Assembly: GCF_030409685.1 (NCBI RefSeq)
Contig: NZ_JAUFQJ010000007.1
Coordinates: forward strand, 124,001-188,000
From: Ferruginibacter paludis
Lineage (GTDB): Bacteria > Bacteroidota > Bacteroidia > Chitinophagales > Chitinophagaceae
Reading direction: 5' to 3'
Length of the DNA: 64,000 bases
Positions 18,247 through 27,547 of the stretch are shown here, piece after piece. A program made the position numbers and the translations under genes. The stretch's first letter is position 1. Every line of letters starts with the position of its first letter. The notes below the pieces were generated by a model, which saw only the letters and a list, made by a program, of their open reading frames with translations, ran no database searches and had not been told where the DNA came from.

Positions 18247-21200
18247 ATGTTTTATCAGATACCGGTTAGCAATAGATTAAGCGGCGGCACCAGGTCCTTG
18301 TGTTTGTTGGTAGTAAGCACTATCCTTTTTGCTCATATGGTAGTTGCGCAAACCGGCAAGCTTACCGGAAAAATTATTGATGCGGCTAACAATGAAGCAA
18401 TAATGAGCGCCAACATTACGGTGAAAGAAACCAGGTATGGCAAATCAACACTTGCGGATGGTACTTACACGCTTAACCTCCCGGCCGGAACGTACACTGT
18501 TAGCTTTTCACATGCAGGCTACACCGCAAAGGAATTAACTGGTGTAATTATTAAAGAAGGACAACCTACAGTGCTGGACGTTATTTTACAAACAGTTTCG
18601 AATAAACTGGCTGGTGTTGTTATTACTTCCTCCGTAAAAAAGGAAGCACAGTCTTCGCTTTATTCTGCGCAAAAGCGCAGCGCAGCAGCGTCAGACGGTA
18701 TTTCGACAGAAGCCATCCGCAAAACACCGGATAATAATGCTGGCCAGATTTTGAAAAGGGTAGTAGGATTAAACGTACAGGATAACCGTTTTGTGGTAGT
18801 GAGGGGGTTGAATGATCAGTATAACCAGACGATGCTGAATGGCGTACCTATGACCAGTACAGAAACCAACCGCAACGCCTTTGCATTCGACCTGATACCG
18901 GCCGCTGTAATTGATAATATCACGGTAAATAAAACAGCCACTCCCGATATGCCCGGTAATTTCGCCGGCGGGATTGTGCAGGTAAATACAAAAGATTTTC
19001 CGGTAAAAGACTTCTATTCTGTTACCGTACAAACCGGTTTTTCTGATCAAACATTCGGAAAGGATTTTTATGCCGACAAAAGAAATAAGTTGGCTGTGAT
19101 TGGTTTTCAGGAAAAAAGTTTATTGCTGCCGAAAGAATTTCCAACGGGCACCAGCCAGGTACCTATCTATTTTTTAAATCCCCAGGAAAGGTCACGGTAT
19201 TTAAAAACGCTTGCCAATAACCTGGCGCCCGTAAATGACGGACACTCGGGATTGAACGAAAGTTTTCAGCTGGGCTGGGGCAAATCTTTTAAGTTAAAAA
19301 ATGATAACCAGATCGGCATAGTGGCCGCCATCAGCCAGCGTAAGACGGAACTCATTGAAAGGGAAACTACATCCAGAGACCCCATTTTTTCAAACGGTCT
19401 GTTGCCAGACACCATTTCTGGTTTGGGATATTATTCTCAGAATATGCGGTACCGTTATTCGGTGGATATCGGAGGTGTGGTTAATCTCGCGTACCGTTTT
19501 GGCAATAGTAAAATAACGCTTAAAAATCTATACAGCCAGGTATTGAATAATTTATTTATAGACAGGCCGGAAGTAAGGTTTGGCAATACCGATTTTTTCA
19601 ACCAGGACAATCAGTACATCGGTCTGACTTATTTAAATGAAAAGAAAAGCATTTTGAACTCGATTCTTTCCGGAGAGCATCGCACCGGTAAAAATAATGA
19701 AACAAGGCTTGAATGGAATGTAAATGCCACAGCAAATAATACAACTACGCCGGACACAAGAAATTTTGTGTTCGGAATAAAAGATTCTGTACAGAGGATT
19801 GTTGAACAGGGATCTTCCAATCTTACCTACAGTGCAGCATTATCAGGGGCCAGCAGGGCTTGGTCAGAAAATAAGGATATCATCTACGGAGGCGCATTCA
19901 ATATTACAACACCGTTTAATTTTTCAGGAAACAAGCATTTGTTTAAAGCCGGCATCCTCTTTCAGAACAGGCAACGAAAGGCGACCGGTACCGTGCTGCC
20001 TGTTGAAAATACGATTTCGGCAACTATAGACAGTATATTCGCGGCGTCCAGCTATGCGCCTGGTAGTACCGATGTAACGAACCGGCTTGCCGCTTCGGCC
20101 AGTACCTCTTCCAATTATAATGCGGGCAGTAGTTTACTTGCGGCATATGAAAGTGTTGAAAATAAGATAGGAAAAAAAATAAGGATTATCTGGGGCGTGA
20201 GAATTGAAAACTACCAGCAAACTATCAGTGTTTATACACCCCTCTATTTAAGGGACTTTCAGGAACCACTTCAACAGACGGCCCAATTTGGTGCCAGGTC
20301 TGTTGTGAATATTTTACCATCCGTAAATTTTATATACAGTCCCGTACAGAGCGTCAATATCCGGGCGGCTTATTCCAACACAGTGATAAGACCGGAATTA
20401 AAAGATCTGGCTTCTTTTGTAAGGTATGACTATCAAAATTTTTCATTAACGCAGGGTAACCAGTTTTTAAAAAGTGCTTCTATCACCAACTATGATGTGA
20501 AACTGGAGTGGTTTCCAACTTCCGGTGAAATTGTAACGGTAGCTGGATTTTATAAAAATTTAAAAGACCCTATTGAATATGCAAAGGGCAGAACCGGTTT
20601 TGATGTGGACAAGTTTAGAATACCTGTCAATGCAGGTAACGCATACGTTAAGGGAGTAGAAGCTGAGGTAAGAAAAAGGCTGGATTTTATATCTTTTGCA
20701 AAATGGTTAAACCATGTTACGCTTTTTGGCAATGGTACTTTGTTGCAATCCCAGGTGAAACGTAAGGTAATTAATGATTTTTATTTTGACTATGTGGGTG
20801 AACACGCTTTATCTGGTCAGGCTAATTATATTTTAAATGCCGGGGCCAGTCTTCAGCTATTCAGTAATTCCTTCGAGGCCACTATTTCACTGAACCGAAC
20901 AGGTGATTATAATAATGAACTTGGCTCATCCGATTTTACCCGAACCCTGGCAAACGGGCATCTTGTTGCCGCATTGCCACCTTACAGGATGAAGGCAAGA
21001 AATATGGTGGACCTGGTGTTCACGCAGGCGCTTTGGAAAGAAAAGTGTAAAATAAAGATGCAGGTCACCAACCTGTTGAACAAGCCTTATATTTTATACC
21101 AGGATATCAATGGTAATGGAAAGGCAGACGAGCCGGTAATCATTAATATACGCAAGTCATTTGATAACTACCTGCAGGGGACGGATAATTATGCCTCGCA

Positions 21201-21249
21201 GGTAGCAGGTCAGCGCACGTATTCACTGGCAATTACTTATACCTTTTAA
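18247..21249 (+). CDS. TonB-dependent receptor with carboxypeptidase-regulatory-like domain
   Basis: A 1000-residue outer-membrane receptor, second of its kind in the operon. A signal peptide (ends near VVAQ) is followed by a CarboxypepD_reg domain (LTGKIIDAANNEAIMSANI), a plug with GQILKRVVGLNVQD, VVVRGLNDQYNQTMLNGV and NFAGGIVQVNTKDFP, and a large barrel ending SLAITYTF. The last 80 residues share PYILYQDINGNGKAD with the first receptor's PYIMYQDLNGNKKFD, which shows common descent. A lipoprotein gene follows 22 bases downstream. A duplicated receptor-lipoprotein pair may serve related but different ligands. Confidence 0.9.
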   Translation: MFYQIPVSNRLSGGTRSLCLLVVSTILFAHMVVAQTGKLTGKIIDAANNEAIMSANITVKETRYGKSTLADGTYTLNLPAGTYTVSFSHAGYTAKELTGVIIKEGQPTVLDVILQTVSNKLAGVVITSSVKKEAQSSLYSAQKRSAAASDGISTEAIRKTPDNNAGQILKRVVGLNVQDNRFVVVRGLNDQYNQTMLNGVPMTSTETNRNAFAFDLIPAAVIDNITVNKTATPDMPGNFAGGIVQVNTKDFPVKDFYSVTVQTGFSDQTFGKDFYADKRNKLAVIGFQEKSLLLPKEFPTGTSQVPIYFLNPQERSRYLKTLANNLAPVNDGHSGLNESFQLGWGKSFKLKNDNQIGIVAAISQRKTELIERETTSRDPIFSNGLLPDTISGLGYYSQNMRYRYSVDIGGVVNLAYRFGNSKITLKNLYSQVLNNLFIDRPEVRFGNTDFFNQDNQYIGLTYLNEKKSILNSILSGEHRTGKNNETRLEWNVNATANNTTTPDTRNFVFGIKDSVQRIVEQGSSNLTYSAALSGASRAWSENKDIIYGGAFNITTPFNFSGNKHLFKAGILFQNRQRKATGTVLPVENTISATIDSIFAASSYAPGSTDVTNRLAASASTSSNYNAGSSLLAAYESVENKIGKKIRIIWGVRIENYQQTISVYTPLYLRDFQEPLQQTAQFGARSVVNILPSVNFIYSPVQSVNIRAAYSNTVIRPELKDLASFVRYDYQNFSLTQGNQFLKSASITNYDVKLEWFPTSGEIVTVAGFYKNLKDPIEYAKGRTGFDVDKFRIPVNAGNAYVKGVEAEVRKRLDFISFAKWLNHVTLFGNGTLLQSQVKRKVINDFYFDYVGEHALSGQANYILNAGASLQLFSNSFEATISLNRTGDYNNELGSSDFTRTLANGHLVAALPPYRMKARNMVDLVFTQALWKEKCKIKMQVTNLLNKPYILYQDINGNGKADEPVIINIRKSFDNYLQGTDNYASQVAGQRTYSLAITYTF

Positions 21250-21271
21250 TCAGGGTAAACTATAAACGGTT

Positions 21272-22666
21272 ATGAAGTCATTTTTAAAACAACTATGCCA
21301 CTGCCTGCTTTTGCCTGCTGTCATTTTTTTCAGCAGTTGCCAAAAGGAGAGTGTTTTTAAAAGCTATGCCAAACCTGAAGTCATTATTGCAATCGGCGAT
21401 GCAAGACTCAGTAGAGATACTATTCATCTCGTGAAGGATACTGTATACATACTGGCTGCCAGTATTAGCAGGAACAGGGGTCAGAAACTGATAGTGGATG
21501 CTGGTACGTTGGTTAAGGTTAACGATGGAATTGGAATTACGATCAACCAGGGCGCAAGAATTGAAGCAGCAGGGACAGCGACGGAACCAATTGTATTTAC
21601 AAGTTCTGCTGCCAAAGGAGCTCCGGGGAATATTGGCGAAAATAATCAGAATGAACACTCGTGGCTGGGGATTGCCATAAGTGGAAACTATCCCCAGCTT
21701 ATTGACAGCTCTGTCACCGGTACTGGTGTTTTAAAATATGTTCGAATTGAGTTTGCTGGCCGCAGTTCCAACCTCAGTAACTTTCAGCAATTGCCATCGT
21801 TGTTATTACAGAATGTGGGCAGAGGTACGATCGTTGAGAACATAGAGGCCAGTTACTCAGCGAATCAGCACTCTTTTAAAATTTACGGTGGTAATGTAGA
21901 TGCCAGTAATTTGGTGTCCTATGCCTGCGGCGGATCAGATTTCGTGCTGGGAGAGGGTTATTCGGGACGCATGCAAAATTTGCTTGCTTACCGGCATCCC
22001 TATTTTTCGCCAAGGGCCGGTTCAAACACAACGCTGGCGGGTCTGATATTAGCCGGTGAAAACACTTTTACTATTGTATCCAACTTGACCGTGCTTGGGC
22101 CCGATCTGCAGAATGGTACGAATCTTAAGTATTTTGACACTACACGGGCCGGGTCTTTTGGAAATGTCGATGGTAGTAAGGTCGCAGCAGTTGTGGTAGA
22201 AGCAGGGCGCTTTCGTATCCGTAATTCTGTTTTGCTTGGCTTTCCCAGATCAGCTGTTTACATTAACGCAAAACTTACTGCCCGTTCCCTGGAGGATGGT
22301 AGTTCTGACTTTAGATATTGTGTGTATCACAGCAATGATACCACTCACACATTTTACCTCACACCCAACATTTATAAGCAATATACTTCACAGGATTTAA
22401 AGGATCTTTTACTGAGATCAGATTATGCAGGGCAGCAATTCCTAAGTTCATCGCAGTTTAATTTTGCCGACCCATTTGGTTATGATTATAACCCTAACCC
22501 ATCTCCCTCTTCATCGTCACCATTGTTGAGTGGTGCCAATTTTGATGATCCGTATTTTGACAATGCTTTCATTAAAAAAGTAACCTACCGTGGAGCTATA
22601 GGTGCAGATAACTGGTTGCAGGGCTGGACCAATTTTATTCCTTTGCAGACTAACTATAATAATTAA
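21272..22666 (+). CDS. Lipoprotein, beta-helix-like, TonB-receptor partner
   Basis: A 464-residue lipoprotein (signal ending in FFSSC) and paralogue of the 16822 protein. It has the same order of short beta-helix-like turns: GQKLIVDAGTLVKVNDGI, GITINQGARIEAAG, PIVFTSSAA, a VLKYVRIEFAG block, then GEGYSGRMQNLLAYRHPYF, and ends with GAIGADNWLQGW. It lies 22 bases after the second receptor gene and closes that operon; a possible weak terminator follows. Function unknown, probably ligand capture at the cell surface. Confidence 0.7.
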   Translation: MKSFLKQLCHCLLLPAVIFFSSCQKESVFKSYAKPEVIIAIGDARLSRDTIHLVKDTVYILAASISRNRGQKLIVDAGTLVKVNDGIGITINQGARIEAAGTATEPIVFTSSAAKGAPGNIGENNQNEHSWLGIAISGNYPQLIDSSVTGTGVLKYVRIEFAGRSSNLSNFQQLPSLLLQNVGRGTIVENIEASYSANQHSFKIYGGNVDASNLVSYACGGSDFVLGEGYSGRMQNLLAYRHPYFSPRAGSNTTLAGLILAGENTFTIVSNLTVLGPDLQNGTNLKYFDTTRAGSFGNVDGSKVAAVVVEAGRFRIRNSVLLGFPRSAVYINAKLTARSLEDGSSDFRYCVYHSNDTTHTFYLTPNIYKQYTSQDLKDLLLRSDYAGQQFLSSSQFNFADPFGYDYNPNPSPSSSSPLLSGANFDDPYFDNAFIKKVTYRGAIGADNWLQGWTNFIPLQTNYNN

Positions 22667-22683
22667 AATAGACCAAGTAAACT

Positions 22684-22741
22684 GTTGCACAAGAGTTCAA
22701 CTCTTAAAGAATTTAGTGCAACGTCAGGGATTGCCTTTTTT
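22684..22741 (+). terminator. Possible terminator of the TonB-receptor operon
   Basis: GTTGCAC (22684-22690) pairs with GTGCAAC (22716-22722), enclosing a perfect AAGAGTT-C-AACTCTT hairpin (22691-22705). A run of T follows at 22736-22741, but 13 bases after the stem, so the termination call is weak. Confidence 0.35.
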
Positions 22742-22959
22742 AATATTTTAAATTTTAATAACCTCAATTAAGTTTAGTACAGGTAAACTTTTTTTAGCGA
22801 GCACCTTTCCGACTAATCCTGCACTTTTTGTATTTCACAATTTTTTTATTACTCATTTTATATGGCTAAAGAAAAGGCTTACCGTTGTTAGAAAATATCT
22901 TTTTTATAAACATTCCATATTGATAACGTTCTGTTAATTATTACATAATACTGGGTGGA

Positions 22960-22967
22960 TACTTTTG
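22960..22967 (+). promoter_or_regulatory. -7 promoter element of the third lipoprotein gene
   Basis: TACTTTTG is an exact match to the Bacteroidota -7 consensus TAnnTTTG, about 100 bases upstream of the ATG at 23069. No clear TTTG is found 19-20 bases before it. With the terminator at 24559 it makes the 23069 gene a single-gene transcript. Confidence 0.45.
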
Positions 22968-23068
22968 GTTACTTATTCGAAAAGTTAAAATTTCAAGACG
23001 TCTTATCAAAAACCCAGACCGCATTTTCTCAACGAAATTAAAAAACCAAAAATTTTAAAAAAAACAAA

Positions 23069-24499
23069 ATGAAAAAAATTCTTTTAGCAGCGATGGGCTT
23101 GACAGCTATCATTAGCTCGTGTAAAAAAAATGATTTGACTAATGTTGAAAAACCGTTAACCATCGGTTCAACCCAGGACACATTAAGGGGTACTATTTCT
23201 GTTAACACCACTGTTACAAGAACCACCATCTTGCAAGGTCTGGTTTATGTTGCTCCAGGTGTTACTTTAACAGTAAATCCTGGTGTTACAATTAAAGGAA
23301 GCACTGGTCCTGCTATTCCTGATACTGTTAACTTGGAAAACAACAAAGGAACATTGTTAATTCAGCAGGGAGCCCAGTTAATTGCCAACGGTACTGCAAA
23401 TTCACCAATCGTTTGGACATCTGAACAACCAGTTGGTTCACGTCATTACGGCGATTGGGGTGGAGTTGTATTGTATGGTAAAGCTACAATGCACAAGGCA
23501 AATGGTGCTACCACCAATACTTTCGAAGCGTTCGACTACAAACCAGATGTAAGAAACACTTACGGTGGAACCAATGATGCGGATAATTCCGGATCTATTA
23601 AATACAATCGTTTTGAGTTTGGCGGTGGTGTTGTTTACCAGGTAAACAAGGAAGTAAATGGTTTTACGATGTGCGCTGTAGGTTCTGCCACTGTATTTAA
23701 CCACAACGAAATTGCATGGGCTGGTGATGATGCAATCGAGTTCTTTGGCGGTGACGTTAACATTGATCACGTGTTGGCTTATGAGCCGCATGATGATAAT
23801 TTTGATGAAGATGAAGGATATCATGGTAAAATGCAATTCATTATTGCATACCAGACTACCAACTGTGATAACTCAGGTTCTCACTTTATTGAGTCTGATA
23901 ACGATGCAAGTGCAACGAATGTTTTGCCTCACACCAATGCATTTATAGCAAATGCTACCTTTGTTGGTCCAACAGTTCCACAGAATTTTGGTTCTAACCC
24001 AACAACCGGTTTCTACTATGATGGAGGTTTGTTAATCAGGAGAAATTCAAGACTTACTTTAGTTAACTCTCTGGTTATCGCTCAGCAACATCCTTTCGCA
24101 GTTGTTACAACTCCTACAACAAATGCACTGGTAGCTAATGCTCCAGGTTTGAACGATTCAGTTGTTGTTGCCTACAATGTGTTCCAGACAAATTCTGCCA
24201 ACGCTGTAGTTAAATCTTCAATTGAAGGTAACCCCGTTCCATTAACTTCTACTACTGATGCCTTCTCTTTAGGAAGATTAGGTGGTGCCGCCAACAACAA
24301 CGCCGCTTTAGGTACTTTTGCAGATTTTAAACTGGATGGTACTTTGAAACCTCTTGCTGGTTCTCCTGCTTTAGGTGGAGGTGCTAACCTGGCTGCTTTG
24401 GGTTTACCCTTCTTTACTGGTACAACTCAGCGTGGTGCCGTTACAACCACAGATGTATGGACTGCAAGTGGAACATGGATTTCAATTGCAAACAACTAG
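23069..24499 (+). CDS. Lipoprotein, beta-helix-like, stand-alone paralogue
   Basis: A 476-residue lipoprotein (signal ending in IISSC, Cys18). It has the same fold pattern as the two lipoproteins upstream: VAPGVTLTVNPGVTIKG, GTLLIQQGAQLIANG, PIVWTSEQ, YGDWGGVVLYG, GSIKYNRFEFGGG, then DEGYHGKMQFIIAYQTT. Proteins of this look are widespread in Bacteroidota and Proteobacteria without an agreed function. It has its own promoter and a good terminator. Its codons are noticeably more biased (GGT, GCT, AAC, GTT) than those of the neighbours, which suggests high expression. Unlike the other two it has no receptor gene directly before it. Confidence 0.7.
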   Translation: MKKILLAAMGLTAIISSCKKNDLTNVEKPLTIGSTQDTLRGTISVNTTVTRTTILQGLVYVAPGVTLTVNPGVTIKGSTGPAIPDTVNLENNKGTLLIQQGAQLIANGTANSPIVWTSEQPVGSRHYGDWGGVVLYGKATMHKANGATTNTFEAFDYKPDVRNTYGGTNDADNSGSIKYNRFEFGGGVVYQVNKEVNGFTMCAVGSATVFNHNEIAWAGDDAIEFFGGDVNIDHVLAYEPHDDNFDEDEGYHGKMQFIIAYQTTNCDNSGSHFIESDNDASATNVLPHTNAFIANATFVGPTVPQNFGSNPTTGFYYDGGLLIRRNSRLTLVNSLVIAQQHPFAVVTTPTTNALVANAPGLNDSVVVAYNVFQTNSANAVVKSSIEGNPVPLTSTTDAFSLGRLGGAANNNAALGTFADFKLDGTLKPLAGSPALGGGANLAALGLPFFTGTTQRGAVTTTDVWTASGTWISIANN

Positions 24500-24558
24500 T
24501 TTGGTTTTTATTAATTTATTCGAATAAGATTTCAGGATTACACTTTACATTATTACGA

Positions 24559-24584
24559 AGCCAGTCTGCAAAGACTGGCTTTTG
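24559..24584 (+). terminator. Rho-independent terminator
   Basis: A perfect 9-bp stem AGCCAGTCT (24559-24567) and AGACTGGCT (24572-24580) with a GCAA tetraloop is followed by TTT. It ends the transcript of the 23069 lipoprotein gene, 60 bases after its stop. Confidence 0.8.
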
Positions 24585-24780
24585 TCATTCAGAAAAATGA
24601 TACTTACAAATATGACATCTGCGAAGGCGGACATGGCAGCCGGTAAAATGGGTAATTTCTTATACCGAATACAGAATGAAACATCGTCCCGGCGTAAAAG
24701 ACTACCGTTGATTACAGAGTAATTGTAAAGTTAACATTTGCGACCCTGGTCTAATGTTATTCTACCTTACCGGCGGACAC

Positions 24781-24808
24781 TAAAAAAGGGTTTCATAAAT
24801 GAAACCCT
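24781..24808 (-). terminator. Rho-independent terminator, minus strand
   Basis: GGGTTTCAT (24788-24796) and ATGAAACCC (24799-24807) form a 9-bp stem with a 2-base loop. On the minus strand it is followed by a run of six T. It lies 57 bases after the stop of the 24865 lipoprotein gene and should end that transcript. The space between this and the plus-strand terminator (24585-24780) shows nothing else. Confidence 0.75.
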
Positions 24809-24864
24809 CAACGAACAATATGTTTTTTTAACACTTGCTTTTATGCTTTTTTGGGATTAGCGGG

Positions 24865-25443
24865 TTAACGGTAGTATTTCATTTCTTTCAGCTGTTCCAG
24901 TTTTTCTGCATTACCATTTTCTGTTTCATCCACTTTTTTACCTGTCGAATCGTACCTGACCCAGGTACCTACGTTCAAATTTTTAAAATGGAAAGCGGCT
25001 TCTTTGATTTTATCTTTTCTGTAAATATATTCAGCTGCTCCAAATCGGTTTCCTTTGTAGGCAACTCCTTCATAACTCCTGTCCACATCTGGTATAAGCG
25101 GCTGCCTGATGTACTGAAAATTTTGATCTGAACTGAAAAGAACAATCATTCCGGTGTCATATTTTATCTTTTCATTTTCATTTTGATCTTTCCGCGCTGC
25201 AAAATAAAATTGCTTTAATTTTTTGTTGCCTTTTAGTAAAGTAAGTTCGTGATGTATTGTATCGGAAAAAGTACTGTCTGACTGCTGGCTGGCGTCTTCG
25301 ATTATTTTTTCTTTAATTTCTTTTGTCCATGTTGTTGCAAAATCTGTTGGTGATTGTTTGCATGCCTGCAGCGAAAGCAAAGCAGCCAATGGTAATATAA
25401 CGGTTAGCTTTCGCTTTGCACTGAACTGATAATTTGTATTCAT
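24865..25443 (-). CDS. Hypothetical lipoprotein
   Basis: A 192-residue protein with a signal peptide ending SLQAC, so a predicted lipoprotein. The mature part is charged and lysine-rich (about KEIKEKIIEDASQQSD), with strands such as YDTGMIVLFSS and GVAYKGNRFGAAEYIYRKD. The C-terminal GTWVRYDSTGKKVDETENG recalls the YwqK/MORN-type repeat of cell-surface antitoxin-like proteins, but only weakly. I do not recognise the family. It has its own terminator downstream. Confidence 0.65.
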   Translation of the reverse strand: MNTNYQFSAKRKLTVILPLAALLSLQACKQSPTDFATTWTKEIKEKIIEDASQQSDSTFSDTIHHELTLLKGNKKLKQFYFAARKDQNENEKIKYDTGMIVLFSSDQNFQYIRQPLIPDVDRSYEGVAYKGNRFGAAEYIYRKDKIKEAAFHFKNLNVGTWVRYDSTGKKVDETENGNAEKLEQLKEMKYYR

Positions 25444-25557
25444 TTTTGTATGAAATATTTAAGTATGTTTTAAAATTAGGAAAGTGTTCTAAACCTGGCA
25501 GAATGGTTTAACTGATTGTATTGAAATCTTTTTCACCGGAGAAAAAATGATCTTTCT

Positions 25558-25887
25558 CTATAAGACTTTATTGTCATCAGCACCTCTTATTATTTCCGGG
25601 ATTGGCGATGATTGTAAAGAATTATTTTTCGGAAAACTTTTCCGGTATTGTTTATGAAGATGCATTAACCGCCGTACAGCATGATATTCCGAATCATACT
25701 GTTTAATTAAAATTTCAATAAAAGCAAGTGCTTCATGGTAATTAGTAAACAGGTCCTGCAGTTTATTGCCCTGTTCAATGATCGAAAGCAGGTGACCTTC
25801 CGGCAACTGATAAAATTCAGCTTCTTTCTGCAAGAGGTTGAGGTAGCCCCTTAGCCGGTCATAATGATACCTTTGAATCGCCTGCAT
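25558..25887 (-). CDS. Hypothetical helical protein
   Basis: A 109-residue protein without signal or membrane segment, predicted to be mostly alpha-helical (YDRLRGYLNLLQKEAEFYQL, ALAFIEILIKQYDSEYHAVR) with a polar tail. No family is recognised. An inverted repeat CCTCC-AACC-GGAGG at 25921-25934 lies 34 bases upstream on the leader side and could affect its expression. Base composition fits a real gene, but nothing else supports it. Confidence 0.5.
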   Translation of the reverse strand: MQAIQRYHYDRLRGYLNLLQKEAEFYQLPEGHLLSIIEQGNKLQDLFTNYHEALAFIEILIKQYDSEYHAVRRLMHLHKQYRKSFPKNNSLQSSPIPEIIRGADDNKVL

Positions 25888-26494
25888 AATTGTATATGAA
25901 ATAATCTTGGTAAAAAATATCCTCCAACCGGAGGAATGCCTTATAGTAATTATAACTACAAATGCAATTCAATTCTTGTCTGAGTTTATCACATTGGACG
26001 TTGCGATTAAATACAGTACTTATCAAGATGAATGACAGCAGTTAATTTTCATAAAAATACTATTCAACGTTGTATATGTTGTTAACAAACCTTTAAGTTA
26101 ATGTTAAGCAATTGGTCGGAGTTGCATATGTGCAGAGACAGATAAAGTTTTTGGAGTTTTTAATGTTGTCGCGCATCTCTGATTGTAAACAACATAATAC
26201 CCTTCTTACAAATGTGGTACGTACAACAGGCTGGGTGATTCATTTTGAACCGGTTCATTCACTTGTAACATTTACGATGCGGTACTCATCAATGACTTTG
26301 ACAATCATCTTCCGGTTTTTACGGAATACAAGGTTTGTCAAAAGTTAAACGTTGGTCAATTTCAATTATCCTGCCGTCCTAATCCATAATTATAAGCCGT
26401 CGTTTCTGTAGATGGCATTGGAAGGATAAAGAATAACCTTTATAACGTTTATTGAAAAAAAAGCAATCGCATTAATTACCGCTGAACAAATTAT

Positions 26495-26773
26495 TCAGAA
26501 AAACAGTGATGGGGTTTTGCTATGGTGACCTAAAGGCTCCATTATAATTTCGGTTTCAATATTGCCGTCCTTAGCTGTCACGCCTGCCGCTGACCATTCA
26601 GGGAATGTCCATTATTTAGCATAGTCAAGCGCCTGCTGAATACCCGCCCTTACGGAATGTTTATTGTCCTTGCTTCAATAATAGCCTTAGGTATATTGGA
26701 CTTGCAATTCCATAGCTGGTGTAATAAATTTGGTACAAATTTCTTTTTTGGATAGACTCTTCTTATCAATCAT
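26495..26773 (-). pseudogene. Relic of a type I restriction enzyme R subunit (hsdR-like)
   Basis: Reading the minus strand from 26773 gives MIDKKSLSKKEICTKFITPA, matching the HsdR N-terminus (typically an N-terminal acidic helix followed by R/KFITPAI). The text then jumps, with a stop and frame change, to AIIEA and KDNKHSVRAGIQQALDYAK, the HsdR block that carries the Mrr-like nuclease lysine (usually IEAKDNxHSVGxGxQQALDYAE). About 90 residues between the two blocks are missing, including the usual upstream nuclease strand, and further stops follow. The helicase part is not found. This is therefore a deleted, frameshifted remnant. Confidence 0.6.
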
Positions 26774-27052
26774 GCGTACAATTATGTCTGGTAAATAAGG
26801 TTGCCGCTGAACAAATATGCAGAATTGGTAAGGCTGGCGAAAGGGCCAATAAAACCGGAGTAACCTATTTGATTTAATACCAGACTTGCAACGACCGGAG
26901 TTGCCTGAATCTTGCAGCATTGTTAAAGTCGTAGATTAACCAATGTTGCTTCATGGATGGGTAAAAAGAAAGAACAACATACACTAATTATTATTATAAA
27001 GAACAAAGCTGTGCGAAAATCAGAAGAAGCCAAGTACTGCATTGATATCGGT

Positions 27053-27420
27053 CATTGAGGTTAGCTCGTAGCTCACCATCCACAATTCCGTATTTTAAAA
27101 TTGCTTGCGGTAAAACAATGGCTGTCCAAACAATTTACAAAAAAATGATTGTAAAGTACCTGCGCATTATGCCTGTATTACTTTATAGGCCTTCGGCAAA
27201 CGGGATATGCGAACTGCGCAGTAAAAAATATTGGGCATTGAGATTTGCTCCTGCCTCGCCAACCACAATTTAGGCTGTTTCAAATTGCTTCAGATCAACA
27301 ACGAACTCCAAAAACTATGCAAAAAGCTATTGCAAAGACCCGACGCCATACGCTATCATATTTCTTACAACTTTTGGAAAATAAGCCGGCGAATTACGCA
27401 GGTGAATGTTTTTGATCACT
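27053..27420. repeat. Diverged tandem duplication, about 183-bp unit
   Basis: Copy one starts with CATTGAG at 27053 and copy two with CATTGAG at 27236. Over the first 54 bases I count about 40 matches, including CCACAATT and AAATTGCTT. Similarity continues through CAAAAA..ATTG.AAAG to GCGAA.T.CGCAG near the end of each copy. Neither copy has an intact frame on both repeats. It may be a decayed coding repeat or a duplicated structured element. Confidence 0.5.
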
Positions 27421-27547
27421 AAGTTATTTCTTTCGCCATACACACAATTTTAAATTTTTTACATGCTGAAAATGCTTCAAGGCAGATTTAATAAACACTT
27501 ATCTCTAACACTCATTCATCCTGATCTGCCGCAAATTTATTGACAGA

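Larger units (their letters stand above)
22667..23068. other. Intergenic region before the third lipoprotein gene
   Basis: 402 A/T-rich bases with no gene. The first 80 bases hold inverted repeats and a T-run that may end the upstream operon, and the last 110 bases hold the -7 element for the next gene. The final 40 bases before the ATG are almost only A and T, as is common in leaders of strongly expressed Bacteroidota genes. Confidence 0.5.

Noticed and set aside
13708..21249. The two TonB receptors as SusC proteins
   Set aside because: They lack the SusC signature (SVLKGAAGSVLYGSRA type) and are followed by beta-helix-like lipoproteins, not SusD.
26112..26348. 78-residue open frame, and a possible further hsdR fragment on the opposite strand
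   Set aside because: Neither strand gives residues that match HsdR or another family over a meaningful length.
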